Origin: Budorcas taxicolor
Taxonomy: Eukaryota > Chordata > Mammalia > Artiodactyla > Bovidae
Direction: 5' to 3'
Length of the DNA: 64,000 nucleotides
Assembly (NCBI RefSeq): GCF_023091745.1
Contig: NC_068930.1
Span: 7,958,262-8,022,261 of the forward strand
Shown here in pieces: positions 53,095 to 64,000 of this stretch. Each line of letters starts with the position of its first letter. Within the stretch, counting starts at the first letter, position 1. A program made the position numbers and the translations under genes. The notes beneath the pieces are model-generated. The model searched no databases and was not told where the DNA came from. It worked only from the letters and a program-made list of their open reading frames with translations.

Positions 53095-55046
53095 CTATGA
53101 ACGGAGGTTCCCGGCATTGTACAGGAGACAGGGATCAAGACATTCCTCATGGGAAAGAAATGCAAAAAAGCGAAATGGCTGTCTGGGGAGGCCTTACAAA
53201 TAGCTGTGAAAAGAAGAGAGGCGAAAAACAAAGGAAATAAGGAAAGATATCAGCATCTGAATGCAGAGTTCCAAAGAATAGGAAGGAGAGATAAGAAAGC
53301 CTTCCTCAGCAATCAATGCAAAGAAAGAGAGGAGAATAATAGAATAGGAAAGACTAGAGATCTCTTCAAGAAAATCAGAGATACCAAGGGAATATTTCAT
53401 GCAAAGATGGGCTCAATAAAGAACAGAAATGGTATGGACCTAACAGAAGCAGAAGATATTAAGAAGAGGTGGCAAGAATACACAGAAGAACTATATAAGA
53501 AAGATCATAATGACCCAGATAACCATGATGGTCTGATCACTCACCTAGAGTGAAACATCTTGGAGTCCAAAGTCAAGTGGGCCTTAGGAAGTATCACTAT
53601 GAACACAGCTAGTGGAGGTGATGGAATTCCAGCTGAACTATTTCAAATCCTGAAAGATAATGCTGTGAAAGTGCTGCACTCAATATGCCAGCAAATTTGG
53701 AAAACTCAGCAGTGGCCACAGGACTGGAAAAGGTCAGTTTCATTCCAATCCCAAAGAAAGGCAACTCCAAAGAATGCTCAAACTACCACACTATTGCACT
53801 CATCTCTCACATTAGTAAAGCAATGCTCAAAATTCTCCAAGCCAGGCTTCAGCAATATGTGAACCATGAACTTCCAGATGTTCAAGCTGATTTTAGAAAA
53901 GGCAGAGGAACCAGAGATCAGATTGCCAACATCCACTGGATCATCAAAAAAGCAAGAGAGTTCCAGAAAAACATCTATTTCTGCTTTTATTGTCTATGCC
54001 AAAACCTTTGACTGTGTGGATCACAATAAACTGTGGAAAATTCTGAAAGAGATGGGAATACCAGACCACCTGACCTGCCTCTTGAGAAACCTGTATGCAG
54101 GCCAGGAAGCAACTGTTAGAACTGGACATGGAACAACAGACTGGTTCCAAATAGGAAAATGAGTACATCAAGGCTGTATATTGTCACCCTGCTTATTTAA
54201 CTTCTGTGCAGAGTACATCATGAGAAACGCTGGACTGGAAGAAGCACAAGCTGGAATCAAGATTGCTGGGAGAAATATCAATCACCGCAGATGACACCAC
54301 CCTTATGGGAGAAAGTGAAGAAGAACTAAAGAGCCTCTTGATGAAAATGAAAGAGGAGAGTGAAAAAGTTGGCTTAAAGCTCAACATTCAGAAAATGAAG
54401 ATCATGGCATCCGGTCCCATCACTTCATGGCAGATACATGTGGAAACAGTGGCTGACTTTAGTTTTGGCGGCTCCAAAAATCACTGGAGATGGTGACTGC
54501 AGCCATGAAATTAAAAGACGCTTACTCTTTGGAAGGAAAGTTATGACCAACCTAGACAGCATATTAAAAAGCAGAGACATTACTTTGTCAACAAAGGTCC
54601 ATCTAGTTAAGGCTATGGTTTTTCCAGCAGTCATGTATGGATATGAGAGTTGGACTATAAAGAAAGCTGAGTGCAGAATTCATGCTTTTGAACTGTGGTG
54701 TTGGAGAAGACTCTTGAGAGTCCCTTGGACTGCAAGGAGATCCAACTAGTCCATCCTAAAGGAGATCAGTCCTGGGTGTTCATTGGAAGGACTGATGTTA
54801 AAGCTGAAACTCCAGTATTTTGGCCACCTGATGCGAAGACCTGACTCATTTGAAAAGACCCTGATGTTGGGAAAGATTGAGGGCAGGAGGAGAAGGGGAC
54901 GACAGAGGATGAGATGGCTGGATGGCATCACCGACTCAATGGACATGAGTTTGGGTGGACTCCGGGAGTTGGTGATGGACAGGGAGGCCTGGTGTGTTGC
55001 GGTTCATGGGGTCGCAAAGAGTTGGACACGACTGAGTGACTGAACT
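53095..55046 (+). mobile_element. BovB LINE, about 2 kb, complete RT region but broken
   Basis: Starts upstream of RT (GAACGGAGGTTCCCGGCATT) and ends at the CTGAACTGAAC terminus. The translated order is KKAKWLSGEALQIAVKRREA, GGDGIPAELFQILKDNAVKV, DHNKLWKILKEMGIPDHLTC, GHGTTDWFQIGK and VMYGYESWTIKKAE. A roughly 10-base loss near 54285 removes the Tyr of the YADD catalytic box and shifts frame, and stops occur at 53551 and 54161. Not active. The endonuclease half is missing. Confidence 0.93.
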
Positions 55047-56293
55047 GAACGGAGCATAGTGTTACAGTGTAAAAATTCAAAGTAGTGGATTTGTCAGCTT
55101 CATAAGGAAAAGCAAACCAAGTGATAAAACCATGTTGAACCAGCACGTAACCAGTAAGTCAAATACGAAATCACTCCTGTAAGATGAAGTGCATGAATCA
55201 CTTAATTCTTATTCCTGCACTCACTGCCCTGCTGAAGTTTTTGTCACTTTTATTTGACCCACTGTGGCATTTTCTAAATGGCTTCTCACCCAGTTTTGAC
55301 CACCTTGGGGCTCAAGGCCATCCATAAGCCCAGTCTTTCTGCCACTGGACCTCACTGGAACACTGGGGCGCTGGTACTGCTGATTACAGAGTTCATCACT
55401 GTGTGCTCAGCACCCAGCATGTGCCCAGGGCATCAAAGGTGCTCAGTAAATATATGCCAGTGAACAAAGAACAAGTGCACAAAAGGAACATAACGGATGA
55501 TGGAACAGTGGTTACTTCTAACAAACGGGATTGAGGGTCAAGGGAGGGAAGCCTTGACTTTCCATGTGTCTCTACAGTGTGGATTTTTTTCCCTTACTGT
55601 ATTGCAAAGCTAAACAAAGAACTAAGAAAAACAGCCAGGAGGAGGAGAAACTGCAGGCTTTGTTCCCAGATCTGCACAGGGGGAGACGTGAGGGGCCCGT
55701 GGGTGGCCAGGAGCCTGGGGACGGGGAAAACCATGGAATCCACCACATGGGGCTCTGCATGGAAAAGGGGAACTTACTGCAACGTGCAGACATTAATTAG
55801 AGACAACTGGAAGTGGGGACTGGTTTTCGAGCCAGTTTCTGGGCTCCTTGTGGATTATGTCAAAGTACATTGTCAAAAGCTTTTGGAAAAATATATGCCA
55901 GCGGTCAAAAAAACAGACATCCACAAAAGTCCCCACTGTGGCTAATCAGCAGGGTGATACGTGGACTGGGTGCAGCAGACACCGGGCCTGTCCTGCAGCG
56001 GACAGGCAGAACCACGGAGGAATGGGGAGATGCAGGCCAGGAAAGCAGGGAGCGGACAGAGGGTAGGAGTCAGCTGCCTAGGATCAGGTGGGTCCCACAC
56101 ACCCTTCCTGCAGCTCTGACACCCAAGGATACCTGCTTCGGGGACTGAAGTTTCTGCTGTGGGTGGAGGCTGCACCTAGCCCCTAGAGGAGGCCTTGGTG
56201 GGGCTGGCTGAGGCCACAGCGCAGAGGAGACAGATGAGGGGAGCCCAGGGGAGCAAGGCCCTGTGGTGTTCAGGGTTTAAGAGTTTACCCTCA

Positions 56294-56540
56294 GGGACTT
56301 CCCTGGTGGTTCAGGGATAGAAAGAACCCACCTGTCAAGGCAGGAGGCCTGGGTTGCATCCCTGGTCCGGGAAGATCCCACATGCCACAGAGCAACCAAG
56401 CCCAATGCCACACTATTGGGCCTGTGCTCAGGAACCTTAATTACCGAAGTGCGTGCCCCAGAGCTCCACGCCCAAAGGAAGCCACTGCAGTCAGAAGCCC
56501 GCACAGCACAATGAAGAGTAGCTCCCAGCAGCCGCCGCTA
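56294..56540 (+). mobile_element. CHR-type tRNA SINE
   Basis: AGGGACTTCCCTGGTGGTTC, GGAGGCCTGGGTTGCATCCC and TCCCACATGCCACAGAGCAA. The tail beyond 56410 is weaker. Confidence 0.8.
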
Positions 56541-56609
56541 GAGAAAAGGCCACGCAGCAGTGAAGACCCATCACGGCTAATGAATAAGTGAGTACACAAA
56601 TTAAAACAA

Positions 56610-56735
56610 AAGAGGCCAGTCCCAACTTTGTCACTCACTGGCAGTGTGAACTGGGGAAGGCACAGGACTTCCCTGAGTTTTCTCATCTGAAAACAGGGAC
56701 AGCAGCAGTATCCGCCTCCGATGGGCTGCACGAGT
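56610..56735 (+). mobile_element. MIR
   Basis: ACTTTGTCACTCACTGGCAG, TGTGAACTGGGGAAGGCAC and TCTCATCTGAAAACAGGGAC follow the MIR core. Confidence 0.65.
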
Positions 56736-57315
56736 GTGTCTGCCTGAAATTTGCCGGCCCTTCACGTGAAGAAATCACGAGGCGGGGCCTTTTATCCTGG
56801 GCCCGATACAGGAGACCACAGCCTAGGCCGATGGGGCACGGCCTCCCAAAGGGTAAGACAGAAGGGAACCGTGAAGGAGGGTGTAGTGTGACAGGCTGAG
56901 AGGCTCGGCATGTTGGGTCTGTCCTGAGACCTTACTAGTGGGCAGAAGGGCCACACCCTGACCACGGAGAGTGCCCACCCTCCTTGCCGCGGGCTTCCCC
57001 AGCCCTGCCCTGTCCTCATGCGGAGGTTCAAGCACCTGCTGCACAGCTCCATGTGGGCTGGGTGCTGGGGGTCGCTGAGGCTGGGGGTCAGTCCTGGGGC
57101 AGGAGGGGGCAGGTGGGGCAGGAGGAGAGGGAGAGAAGACGGGAGGCCAGCCCAGCCCAGAGGGAAAGGACCACCAGCCCGCAGGTACAGCTGAGCCAGA
57201 CTGGCACACACGAGCACAGGGCAAGGCTCTGGACCAAGCACCCGCCACCACCCTGCAGACCTAGTGAGTCTTCCGTCCGCCCTGCGGACAGGCGTGCAGT
57301 GACAGGAACACTTAC

Positions 57316-57390
57316 AGTTCTCTGCCGTTCCCCGACATTTTGAAGCCACCAAACGGAGCCTGTGCATAGATGGCATTGTAGCAGTTGATC
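57316..57390 (-). CDS. ALDH1A3: ALDH1A3 exon 12
   Basis: This 75-nt exon starts with G, which completes the Trp codon carried over from exon 11. It reads INCYNAIYAQAPFGGFKMSGNGRE and ends with CT of a Leu codon. The acceptor is CTCTTTCCAG and the donor is CT|GTAAGTG. The PFGGFKMSG core is one of the most conserved aldehyde dehydrogenase motifs, near the substrate tunnel and tetramer interface. YNA(I/L)YAQAPFGG is the ALDH1A3 form; 1A2 has NAQSPFGG. Residues are about 464-489. The phases to exons 11 and 13 are exactly compatible. Confidence 0.96.
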
Positions 57391-58132
57391 CTGGAAAGAG
57401 AATAGAGAGATGCTCGTGGTCACCGGGAGAGGACCCGGCCGGCCCTTGAGTGCTGCGGGCACTTGGTGCTGGGTGCAGAGCATTGCTGAAGCCATGGTCT
57501 CTGTCCAGGTTTTATACCAGGAAAGCCGTGTTTTCAATCTCTGCCTTCTTGTTCTCACCACCAGAAACTAAAGTTTGAATATTGTGAAGTATAAATCTTC
57601 TCACGGGGGTAGGAAGGAAACGACAAGGGGAGAAAAAGACAGAGGCGAATTTTGCTGAGGGGATAAGAATCAGCTCTGAAATGAGACAGGACTCATTTCA
57701 AAGTTCTCCTGCTTCTTGGCCTCCAATTCACACTTATCTTCTAAGATTATCTTTAAAATGAGGATAGTGTCATCAGAGGATGAAAGAGAGACTTTCATCC
57801 ATACTTTGCACAAGAACATGCGCTGCTCTTAGAATAAAAAGGGGAGGTCCAACACGGTGGTCAAGAGCACCAGCTTCATCAGAGCTGAATGGCTGGCTCT
57901 GAGCTCTGCTCTGCCGTGTGCTGGCTGTGTGACCCCGGGCAAGTCACAGAGTCTCTCTGCGTCTCGAGTCCCTCAGCTGTGAGGCAGAGATGATGAAGGT
58001 GGTCACGAGGGGGGGGCAACGTGCTCAAATGTGTGTGGTGCATAACAAAGGACGGAAAGCTCTCTGCTCACAGAAGGGTAAGGAGACCGGCTAGCCGGCA
58101 GCTTGGGGGCTGGGCACTCACGCTGTACTTAC
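57391..58132 (-). other. ALDH1A3: ALDH1A3 intron 11
   Basis: 742 bp. It contains a plus-strand MIR at about 57856-58015 and is otherwise unremarkable. Confidence 0.85.
57856..58015 (+). mobile_element. MIR
   Basis: CTCTGCTCTGCCGTGTGCTG, GCTGTGTGACCCCGGGCAAG and GTCTCTCTGCGTCTCGAG match the MIR consensus closely. Confidence 0.75.
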
Positions 58133-58290
58133 CAGACCGTTCCAGACTCCAATGCGGAGGCCAGCTTCAGTGCTTTATCAAGGTTTTTTGTGAACACAGC
58201 TGCTGTGAGTCCATATTCAAGACTATTTGCTCTTTTGATCACTTCTTCAATATTTTTGAACTTCAGTATTGGCTGCACTGGTCCAAAAAT
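58133..58290 (-). CDS. ALDH1A3: ALDH1A3 exon 11
   Basis: This exon has 158 nt (52 codons plus 2 nt). It opens with IFGPVQPILKF, completing the EEIFGPV cofactor motif begun in exon 10, and ends ...LESGTV plus the first two bases of a Trp codon. The acceptor is ATCATAG and the donor is TG|GTAAGTAC, a near-perfect U1 match. The segment includes IEEVIKRANS and YGLTAAVFTKNLDKAL, which are typical of ALDH1A3 rather than 1A1 or 1A2. It spans about residues 412-463, at the return from the catalytic to the oligomerisation region. There is no frameshift or stop. Intron 10 (1358 bp) and intron 11 (742 bp) flank it. Confidence 0.96.
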
Positions 58291-59648
58291 CTATGATTAA
58301 TTGGAAGGATGGCAATGAGAGGCTGCAGAGTGAAGCGTGTGTGCCCTGAGCAGGCACCTCCTTCACGTATGCTCTTTTCACACACCCAGTGCTCACACCC
58401 ATGGGAGAGGATGAGTGAAGGACAGCACCCAAGGATTCTTTTTAGCTGTTCGATGGTTGAAATCTGAAGGAAAAGACTGAACTAAACAAAAGTAAAAAAT
58501 AACTATCAAAATACTATGTTGGGTGGAAACCCTCTCACTGTGGTCAAGGCGTCTAGAGGTCCCAGCCTCAGAGGAGCCTCTGTGTGCTGGGACGCACAGA
58601 CAACTCTGAAAGTCATCCCTGGGAAGTTACTGTGAAGGGTGTTTGCAGGCACAGACTGTGGGCCCTGGCCTCTCTGTGCTGTGTGTTCTATCAAGGAAGA
58701 TGCCCTGAAATGTTTCCGTAATAATTCCCAGGGAAAGAACAAGGCTGTGTTTCTCACCATCTGCAACATAGCAAATAAAAGGAAAGAGTTACAGGCTGAA
58801 CATTCAGAGGTAATTTTGAAAGGAGCCTGTAATGGATTCAGTGTTCAGCACCACAGCTCAGGAGGACTGTGTCAGCCTGCCAAAACACCTCCCTGGTTCC
58901 CAAGGAGCTTCTCTCACGGAGGCTAAACAGCTGAGTCTCACGCCATCACGGTACAGTTAGTAGTAACCCCCCGAAATCCCAAGGAGAACGTGTATAAACA
59001 GCTCATACCAGCAAGACTCTGGCAGTGATTCCCTCTTTCACATGCCCCCCAAAATGCCACAGCCTGAGGTCCAGGCACCTGGGACCCAGGTGGGAACCAC
59101 TTCCAGCTAGCTTAACAGTGGCCCCGAAAGACAGAATTACACTCTTACGGGAGTTACCCTAATTTCCACCACTCCAAGGACGCCCGTCATGGACAGCTAC
59201 TAAGAGACTTCTAGTCAGGACAGGTCTCTGGGACGGACAGTTGCCATTTAGGTTTGGTCTGGGGGAGCGAATGCGGCTTTGGGCCCTGAATCCCTGGCTC
59301 AGTTTCTGATAAGAGTGCAGGCTGCGATGGCTCTCCACCCCCAGCTAACCTGAGGACACGTCAGAGCACAGAAGAGGGACTGTTGTTCCCAGAGAGGATG
59401 AGCTAAGGCATGGAAGTGGGGGTTAGGACAAGCTCTACCCAGAGCTCACGGGTCCCGGGGCAGGACGACCGCCCAGAGGACTCCAGAGGAGAGGGAAAAG
59501 ACCGCAGAGCAAGGGAAACACTCCCTTCCCAAAGGCTTCGGGGATCCCTTGGCCCTGGAGAAGGCTCTTTTTGAAAGGCCCAGCCCCTTTCCCCGCCCCC
59601 AGGGCCCCAGCTCAGCACAGGACATGGTTTTCCTCGCAGCCCCCTGAC
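58291..59648 (-). other. ALDH1A3: ALDH1A3 intron 10, no recognisable repeat
   Basis: 1358 bp between the exon 10 donor and exon 11 acceptor. It is mostly single-copy looking, with no BovB, SINE or L1 copy seen. Open frames here are short and unsupported. Confidence 0.8.
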
Positions 59649-59813
59649 CTCCTCTTTGGCGATCCGCATGGTGTCCGTAACTTCTGAGAAGACGGTGGGT
59701 TTGATGAAGAGCCCCCTGTCTTCCATGGCGGAGCCCCCGCATTCCAGCTTGGCTCCCTCCTTCTTTCCGCTCTCGATCAGATCGAGGATTTTGTCGAACT
59801 GCTTCTGGTCAAT
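59649..59813 (-). CDS. ALDH1A3: ALDH1A3 exon 10 (retinal dehydrogenase 3)
   Basis: This internal coding exon of 165 nt (55 codons, phase 0 at both ends) begins IDQKQFDKIL and ends MRIAKEE. The acceptor is ...TTTTACAG and the donor is GAG|GTCAGG. The reading matches the C-terminal half of the aldehyde dehydrogenase 1A family and fits ALDH1A3 better than 1A1 or 1A2, because of the ESGKKEGAKLECGGSAMED stretch. ALDH1A3 is a cytosolic NAD-dependent enzyme that oxidises all-trans retinaldehyde to retinoic acid. If the protein has the usual 512 residues, this exon covers about residues 357-411. Its last Glu belongs to the EEIFGPV motif, where the family's Glu and Phe contact the NAD nicotinamide ribose; the motif is split by the next intron. 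The catalytic Cys and general-base Glu lie in upstream exons outside the window. Family and motif are seen directly; the choice of paralogue rests on remembered family sequence. Confidence 0.95.
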
Positions 59814-60061
59814 CTGTAAAACAGAGGGAGGTGAGCTTGGCTTCTTTCTGGATGCTGGCTGCCAGTGTATGTGTCCAACAGCCTCCTATGCGGTGGCTGA
59901 TCTCATTATTTTCTAGCCAAAACAAAATTCATGGACCAGATGTGCCTTGTATGCAAATGTAACTCCAACGCACAAATCTAGGTTCTCTGGGGCAGGGGAG
60001 AGACGGGCTGTTCTCATCCTCTCCAGGTATGAGTGTATTCATCCATCTGACCCCCTTGTGT

Positions 60062-60275
60062 TCTTAGTTGCTCAGTCAAGTCCGACTGGACTTGCGACCC
60101 CCTGGACTGCAACCTGCCAGACGCCCTTGTCCATGGGACTTTCCAGGCAAGAATACTGGAGTGGGTTGCCATTTCCTTCTCCAGGGGATTTTCCCAACCC
60201 AGGGATCGAACCCACATTTCCTGTGTCTCCTACATTGCAGGCAGATTCTCTACCCACTTAGCCCTCAGGGAAGCC
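60062..60275 (-). mobile_element. Bov-tA SINE
   Basis: TCTTAGTTGCTCAGTCAAGT through TAGCCCTCAGGGAAGCC, reverse complement, full length. Confidence 0.88.
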
Positions 60276-60507
60276 ATGCTCTTAAGCAAATCCATGGGTG
60301 AAACAAAATCTGAAGTAGTCGTATTCTTGGTTCTAACTTGAATCTTTCTAGGGTTGTCAGATTTAGCAAATAAAACCACAGGATACCCAATTAAATTTGA
60401 ATTCCTAAAAAAACAGGAAATGATTTTTAAAGTATAAGCAAATCCCAAACAATATTTGGGAGATACTTATGCTAAAAATGTACCCACTGTTTATCTGAAC
60501 TGGGTTG

Positions 60508-60762
60508 TTATTGCTTAGTTGCTAAGTTGTGTCTGACTGTTTGTGACCCCATGGATTGCAGCATGCCAGGCTTCCCTGTCCTTCACCATCTCCCGGAGTT
60601 TGCTCAAACTCATGTCCATTGAATCGGTGATGCCATCCAACCATCTCACCCTCTGTTGCCCGCTTGTCCTCCTGCCCTCAATCTATCCCAGCATCAGGGT
60701 CTTTTCCTATGAGTTGGCTCTTTGCATCAGGTGGCCAAATACTGGAGCTTAAGCTTCAGCAT
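60508..60762 (-). mobile_element. BovB 3' fragment
   Basis: TTGCTTAGTTGCTAAGTTGT through AGCTTAAGCTTCAGCAT, reverse-complement BovB 3' end. Confidence 0.87.
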
Positions 60763-61289
60763 TTGAACTAGTTGCCATGTATTTTATCTGGCAAAACTGG
60801 ACACTGCTCCTAGGGCACTACAGATCAGAGTGTAACACTTCCTGGAATTCTCCATCCACAGGGCAGAGAAGTGAGAAATAATGCTGACAACCTTACTCAT
60901 CACCCATGGACACAAACTAGAGGCTCAAGGGGGTAGACAGGCTGCTCCTGGTTGGTGGGGAGCCAGCTCATCAGAAGAGCTCTACTTTCTGCCACTGTGT
61001 TTAAGGGATCTCCTCGGCTGGAGTGTACCCTATAAATATCCAGCTTGTCGATGCTATACTCAACCAGCTGGCAAAGGGCACCTCTCTGGGAGACTTAAGG
61101 TGGGAAAGTGCTTTCCCCACTCAAAATGGTCCCTCTTACCAAGTCCATGGGAACCCTGTTCTTACCATGACTCTGTTGTAAATCCCTTTCTCTCTGGCTG
61201 GGAGAGCCAGAGTTTTGTTAGATAGGTTTGCTGTAGCTGTGACTTTCAAGTAAAAAAGTGGCTCAACTTAAGCAAATTTGAATTAAAAA

Positions 61290-61493
61290 AATAAGCAAAC
61301 CTAAGGAGAAAAGGAAAGATATATCTATCTAAATGCAGAGTTCTAAAGACTAGCAAGGAGAGACAAGAAAGCCTTCCTGAGTGATCAATGCAAAGAAATA
61401 GAGGGAAACAATAGGATGGGAAAGACTAGAGATCTCTTCAAGAAAATTAGAAATACCAAGGGAACACTTCATGCAAAGATGGGCTCAATAAAG
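61290..61493 (+). mobile_element. BovB LINE, left part
   Basis: AAGGAGAAAAGGAAAGATAT to GCAAAGATGGGCTCAATAAAG, the region upstream of RT. Interrupted by an ERV2 LTR after ATAAAG and resumes at 62785. Confidence 0.9.
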
Positions 61494-62784
61494 TGCCGGG
61501 AGCCAGCACGGGCCATCCCACCCATGACAAGGTCATGTGGAAGAAAACTGTTAAGCAAGGCTTCAGGACTCGAGGGGCTCCATAGACCAGCTCGAGCATC
61601 TACCCCCAAACCAGAGTCTGTCTGTCTTACTGTTTTGTGCCTTTCACCAACTCTCCTGACATTAACAGGGGTCTATCCCCGACCACCTTTCTCTGGAGAA
61701 AATCAACTTAGGGCTCTAGCTAATAAGTCTCCTGGACATGAGAGGAATATTTCAAATCAAATACCCTCTGTTAGCATTCTAGCTTGCTTGGCAGGTTTAT
61801 CCAGACTCTTGCAGCTACGCATGTGATTATTTGCAGCCTCCCAACTGTGAGAGGCACGGGAAGCCTAAAACATAGAGCTTTTCAAAGAGTTAAAAGTTAT
61901 TAGAGTAGTGCTGGTGTAAGATTTCATTATTGGGCCAATGCTTGTTGCTAAGTTCCCATATCTCTTATCCACTGTGCACCTGGGAGTGCATTAGTTAACA
62001 TAGTTGGAATGTAAGAAAAACAAGTGTAGCCTTGAATTTAACCACATCAGACCTTTGAGCTAATTGGTTCTTTCTTGTAACTCACTGCACCTTTGCTCTG
62101 TGAGAAATGTAACTCTGTTTAGCATTTTCTGAGGCTGACATAGATTAGAAATATAAAGAAAAAACATTTTGAGGGAAAATAAGTTTTCCGGTTGAGCAGC
62201 CTTTATCAAAAGAGGGTCATAAAATGTTCACAGGCCTCCAAGGCCAGAAGATAATGTACACAACATCATTTGTGAGAAAGGTATGCAGAAAAAAATCTTG
62301 GTTTCGATAAGAGCAAAACTGCTGGAATGTTTGGCTGACTCTGTATGACCTTGCATCTTTCATTTCCCTCTATGTACAAGTTAAGTTATAAAAGTCCTTT
62401 TTGAAAATAAAATAAGGGGCCTCGCTCAAAGAAGCTTAGTCACCCATGTCTCTTTTTTTTCTTTCTTTCTTTCTCTCTCTTACTCTCTTTTTCAGGCTGA
62501 TCCCTTGGAGCATAGAGGCTCTCTGTGTTCACTTATCTGCCCGGGTTTCTAAGACCTGAATGGGAAGACGTTCTGCGTCTTCACTCCCTCGGGAGACCAG
62601 GAGGGCACCTGTGGCCTCTGTGAACAGGGCAAGCCCCTTGTCTCGGGGCTTTATTGGCTTTCTGTGTAAACCAAGGAATATCAGCCTCTTTCTCTCCTGT
62701 ATTCCTTTCTCATTCATTCATTCATTCGCCAACGCCATTTCTCCCTCGGGTTCCCCTGGATCCTGTGGGGGCTAGACCCTGGCA
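61494..62784 (+). mobile_element. ERV2 (ERVK-like) solo LTR inserted in BovB
   Basis: A 1291-bp LTR, TGCCGGGAGCC ... CTAGACCCTGGCA, flanked by a perfect 6-bp duplication ATAAAG (61488-61493 and 62785-62790). Same family as 3657-5312, shown by identical edges and many shared blocks (GTGATT..TTTGCAGCCTCCCAA). A TTATAAAAG TATA box (about 62386) and AATAAAATAAGG (about 62408) give orientation. A (TTTC)n/TC tract lies at 62450-62495. No viral genes. Confidence 0.9.
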
Positions 62785-64000
62785 ATAAAGGACAGAAATG
62801 GTATGGACCTAACAGAACCAGAAGATATTAAGAAGAGGTGGCAAGAATACACAGGACAGCTGTACAAAAAAGATCTTCATGACCCAGATAATCACGATGG
62901 TGTGATCACTCACCCAGAGCCAGACATCCTGGAGTGTGAAGCCAAGTGGGCCTTAGGAAGCATGACTACTAACACAGCTAGTGGAGGTGATGGAATTCCA
63001 GTTGAGCTATTTCAAGTCCTAAAAGACGATGCAGTGAAAGTGCTACACTCAATATGCCAGCAAATTTGGAAAACTCAGCAGTGGCCACAGGACTGGAAAA
63101 GGTCAGTTTTCTTTCAGTCCCAAAGAAGGTTCAAACTACCTCACAATTGCACTCATCTCACATGCTAGAAAAGCAATACTCAAATTCTCCAAGTGAGACT
63201 TCTACAGTATCTGAACTGAGAACTTCCAGATGTTCAAGCTGGATTTAGAAAAGGCAGAGGAATGGAAGATTAAATTGCCAACATCTGGATCATCGAAAAC
63301 GCAAAAGAATTCAAAAACACCTCTACTTCTGCTTCATTGACTACTCTAAAGCCTTTAACTGTGTGTATCACAACAAACTGTGGAAAATTCTTCAAGAGAT
63401 GGGACTACCACACCACCTTACCTGCCTTCTGAGTAACCTGTATGCAGTTCAAGAAGTCACAGTTAGAACCTGACATGGAACAATGGGTTGCTTCCAAACT
63501 GGGAAAGGAATACATCAAGGCTGTATATTGCCACCCTGCTTATTTGCTTCTATCCTGGGTACATTATGTGAAATGCTGAGCTGGATAGAGCACAAACTGG
63601 AATTAAGATTGCCAGGAGAAATATCAATAACCTCAGATATGCAGGTGACACCACCCTTATGGCAGAAAGTGAAGAGGAACTAAAGAGCTTCTTGATGAAA
63701 GTGAAAGAAGAGAGTGAAAAAACTGGCTTAAAACTCAACATTCAAAAAACTAAGATCATGGCATCTGGTTCCATTACTTCAGGGCAAATAATAGGAAATA
63801 ATGGAAACAGTGACAGACTATCTTCTTGGGTTCTGAAATCACTGCAGATGGTGACTGCAGCCATGAAAATAAAAGACACTTGCTCCTTAGAAGAAAAGCT
63901 ATGACAAACCCAGGATACATATTAAAAAGCAGAGACACTATTTTACAACAAAGATCTATCTAGTCAAAGCTATGGTTTTTCCAGTAGTCACATATGAATG
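62785..64000 (+). mobile_element. BovB LINE, right part (runs off the window)
   Basis: Resumes at ATAAAGGACAGAAATGGTAT. The RT order is GGDGIPVELFQVLKDDAVKV, GKGIHQGCILPPCLF and NLRYAGDTTLMAESEEELKS, in several frames with stops and frameshifts. The catalytic YADD reads YAGD (GCAGGTGAC at about 63641), a lost catalytic aspartate. Continues beyond the right edge. Confidence 0.92.

Larger units (their letters stand above)
50603..57315 (-). other. ALDH1A3: ALDH1A3 intron 12
   Basis: The 6.7 kb intron before the last exon. From low to high coordinate it holds a (GT)n tract, a MER5A split by an MLT1 LTR, an MIR, an old L1 3' piece, a long BovB (about 53095-55046), a CHR-type SINE (about 56294) and another MIR. 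The stretches 50850-51475, 55500-56290 and 56760-57315 show nothing recognisable. The last is GC-rich and adjoins exon 12. Confidence 0.8.
59814..64000 (-). other. ALDH1A3: ALDH1A3 intron 9 (partial, runs off the window)
   Basis: Begins at the exon 10 acceptor and continues beyond the right edge. Contents: a Bov-tA SINE (60062-60275), a BovB 3' fragment (60508-60762), and a BovB (from about 61290) split by an ERV2 solo LTR. The stretch 60765-61285 shows nothing recognisable. Confidence 0.8.

Overview
The window is nuclear DNA from a ruminant, most likely a bovid. It is packed with BovB (RTE) LINEs, tRNA-derived Bov-tA/CHR SINEs, artiodactyl L1 copies and ruminant ERV LTRs, and the only convincing coding sequence is split mammalian exons. 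Long ATG-to-stop frames elsewhere are broken retrotransposon reading frames or chance frames in GC-rich DNA. No bacterial-type operon, CRISPR array, rRNA or tRNA gene was seen.

Two host genes are recognised, both on the minus strand and arranged head to tail. (1) ALDH1A3 (retinal dehydrogenase 3): exons 10-13 lie at 59813-59649, 58290-58133, 57390-57316 and 50602-50530. The splice phases fit exactly, and a 3' UTR of about 1.8 kb probably ends near 48.72 kb. Exons 1-9, with the catalytic Cys and Glu, lie beyond the right edge. (2) LRRK1: a CpG island at 44.59-45.48 kb contains a probable non-coding first exon with a strong donor at 45112/45111. The first coding exon is at 40573-40321, with the ATG at 40420. 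The remaining exons should lie beyond the left edge, so bases 1-40320 are read as one large intron. The gap between the two genes is only about 3.3 kb.

Layout: 1-40.3 kb is the LRRK1 intron, dense in repeats. It holds an ERV2 solo LTR (3657-5312), many BovB copies, a BovB inside a BovB (12.8-16.5 kb) and a five-layer nest of retrotransposons (19.86-28.56 kb). It also has an ERV1-like LTR near 33.6 kb and two GC-rich minisatellites (37.6 and 38.3 kb). 40.3-45.5 kb is the LRRK1 5' region. 45.5-48.7 kb is the intergenic gap, with a GC-rich block and a CTCF-like motif. 48.7-64 kb is ALDH1A3, whose introns carry an MLT1 LTR inside a MER5A, a long BovB, and a BovB interrupted by a second ERV2 solo LTR.

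No wholly new biological system is evident. The most informative content is the closely spaced ALDH1A3-LRRK1 pair and the datable stack of nested insertions. Repeat family names are from recognition of sequence, not from a database search, and repeat ends are approximate except where a target-site duplication is given.
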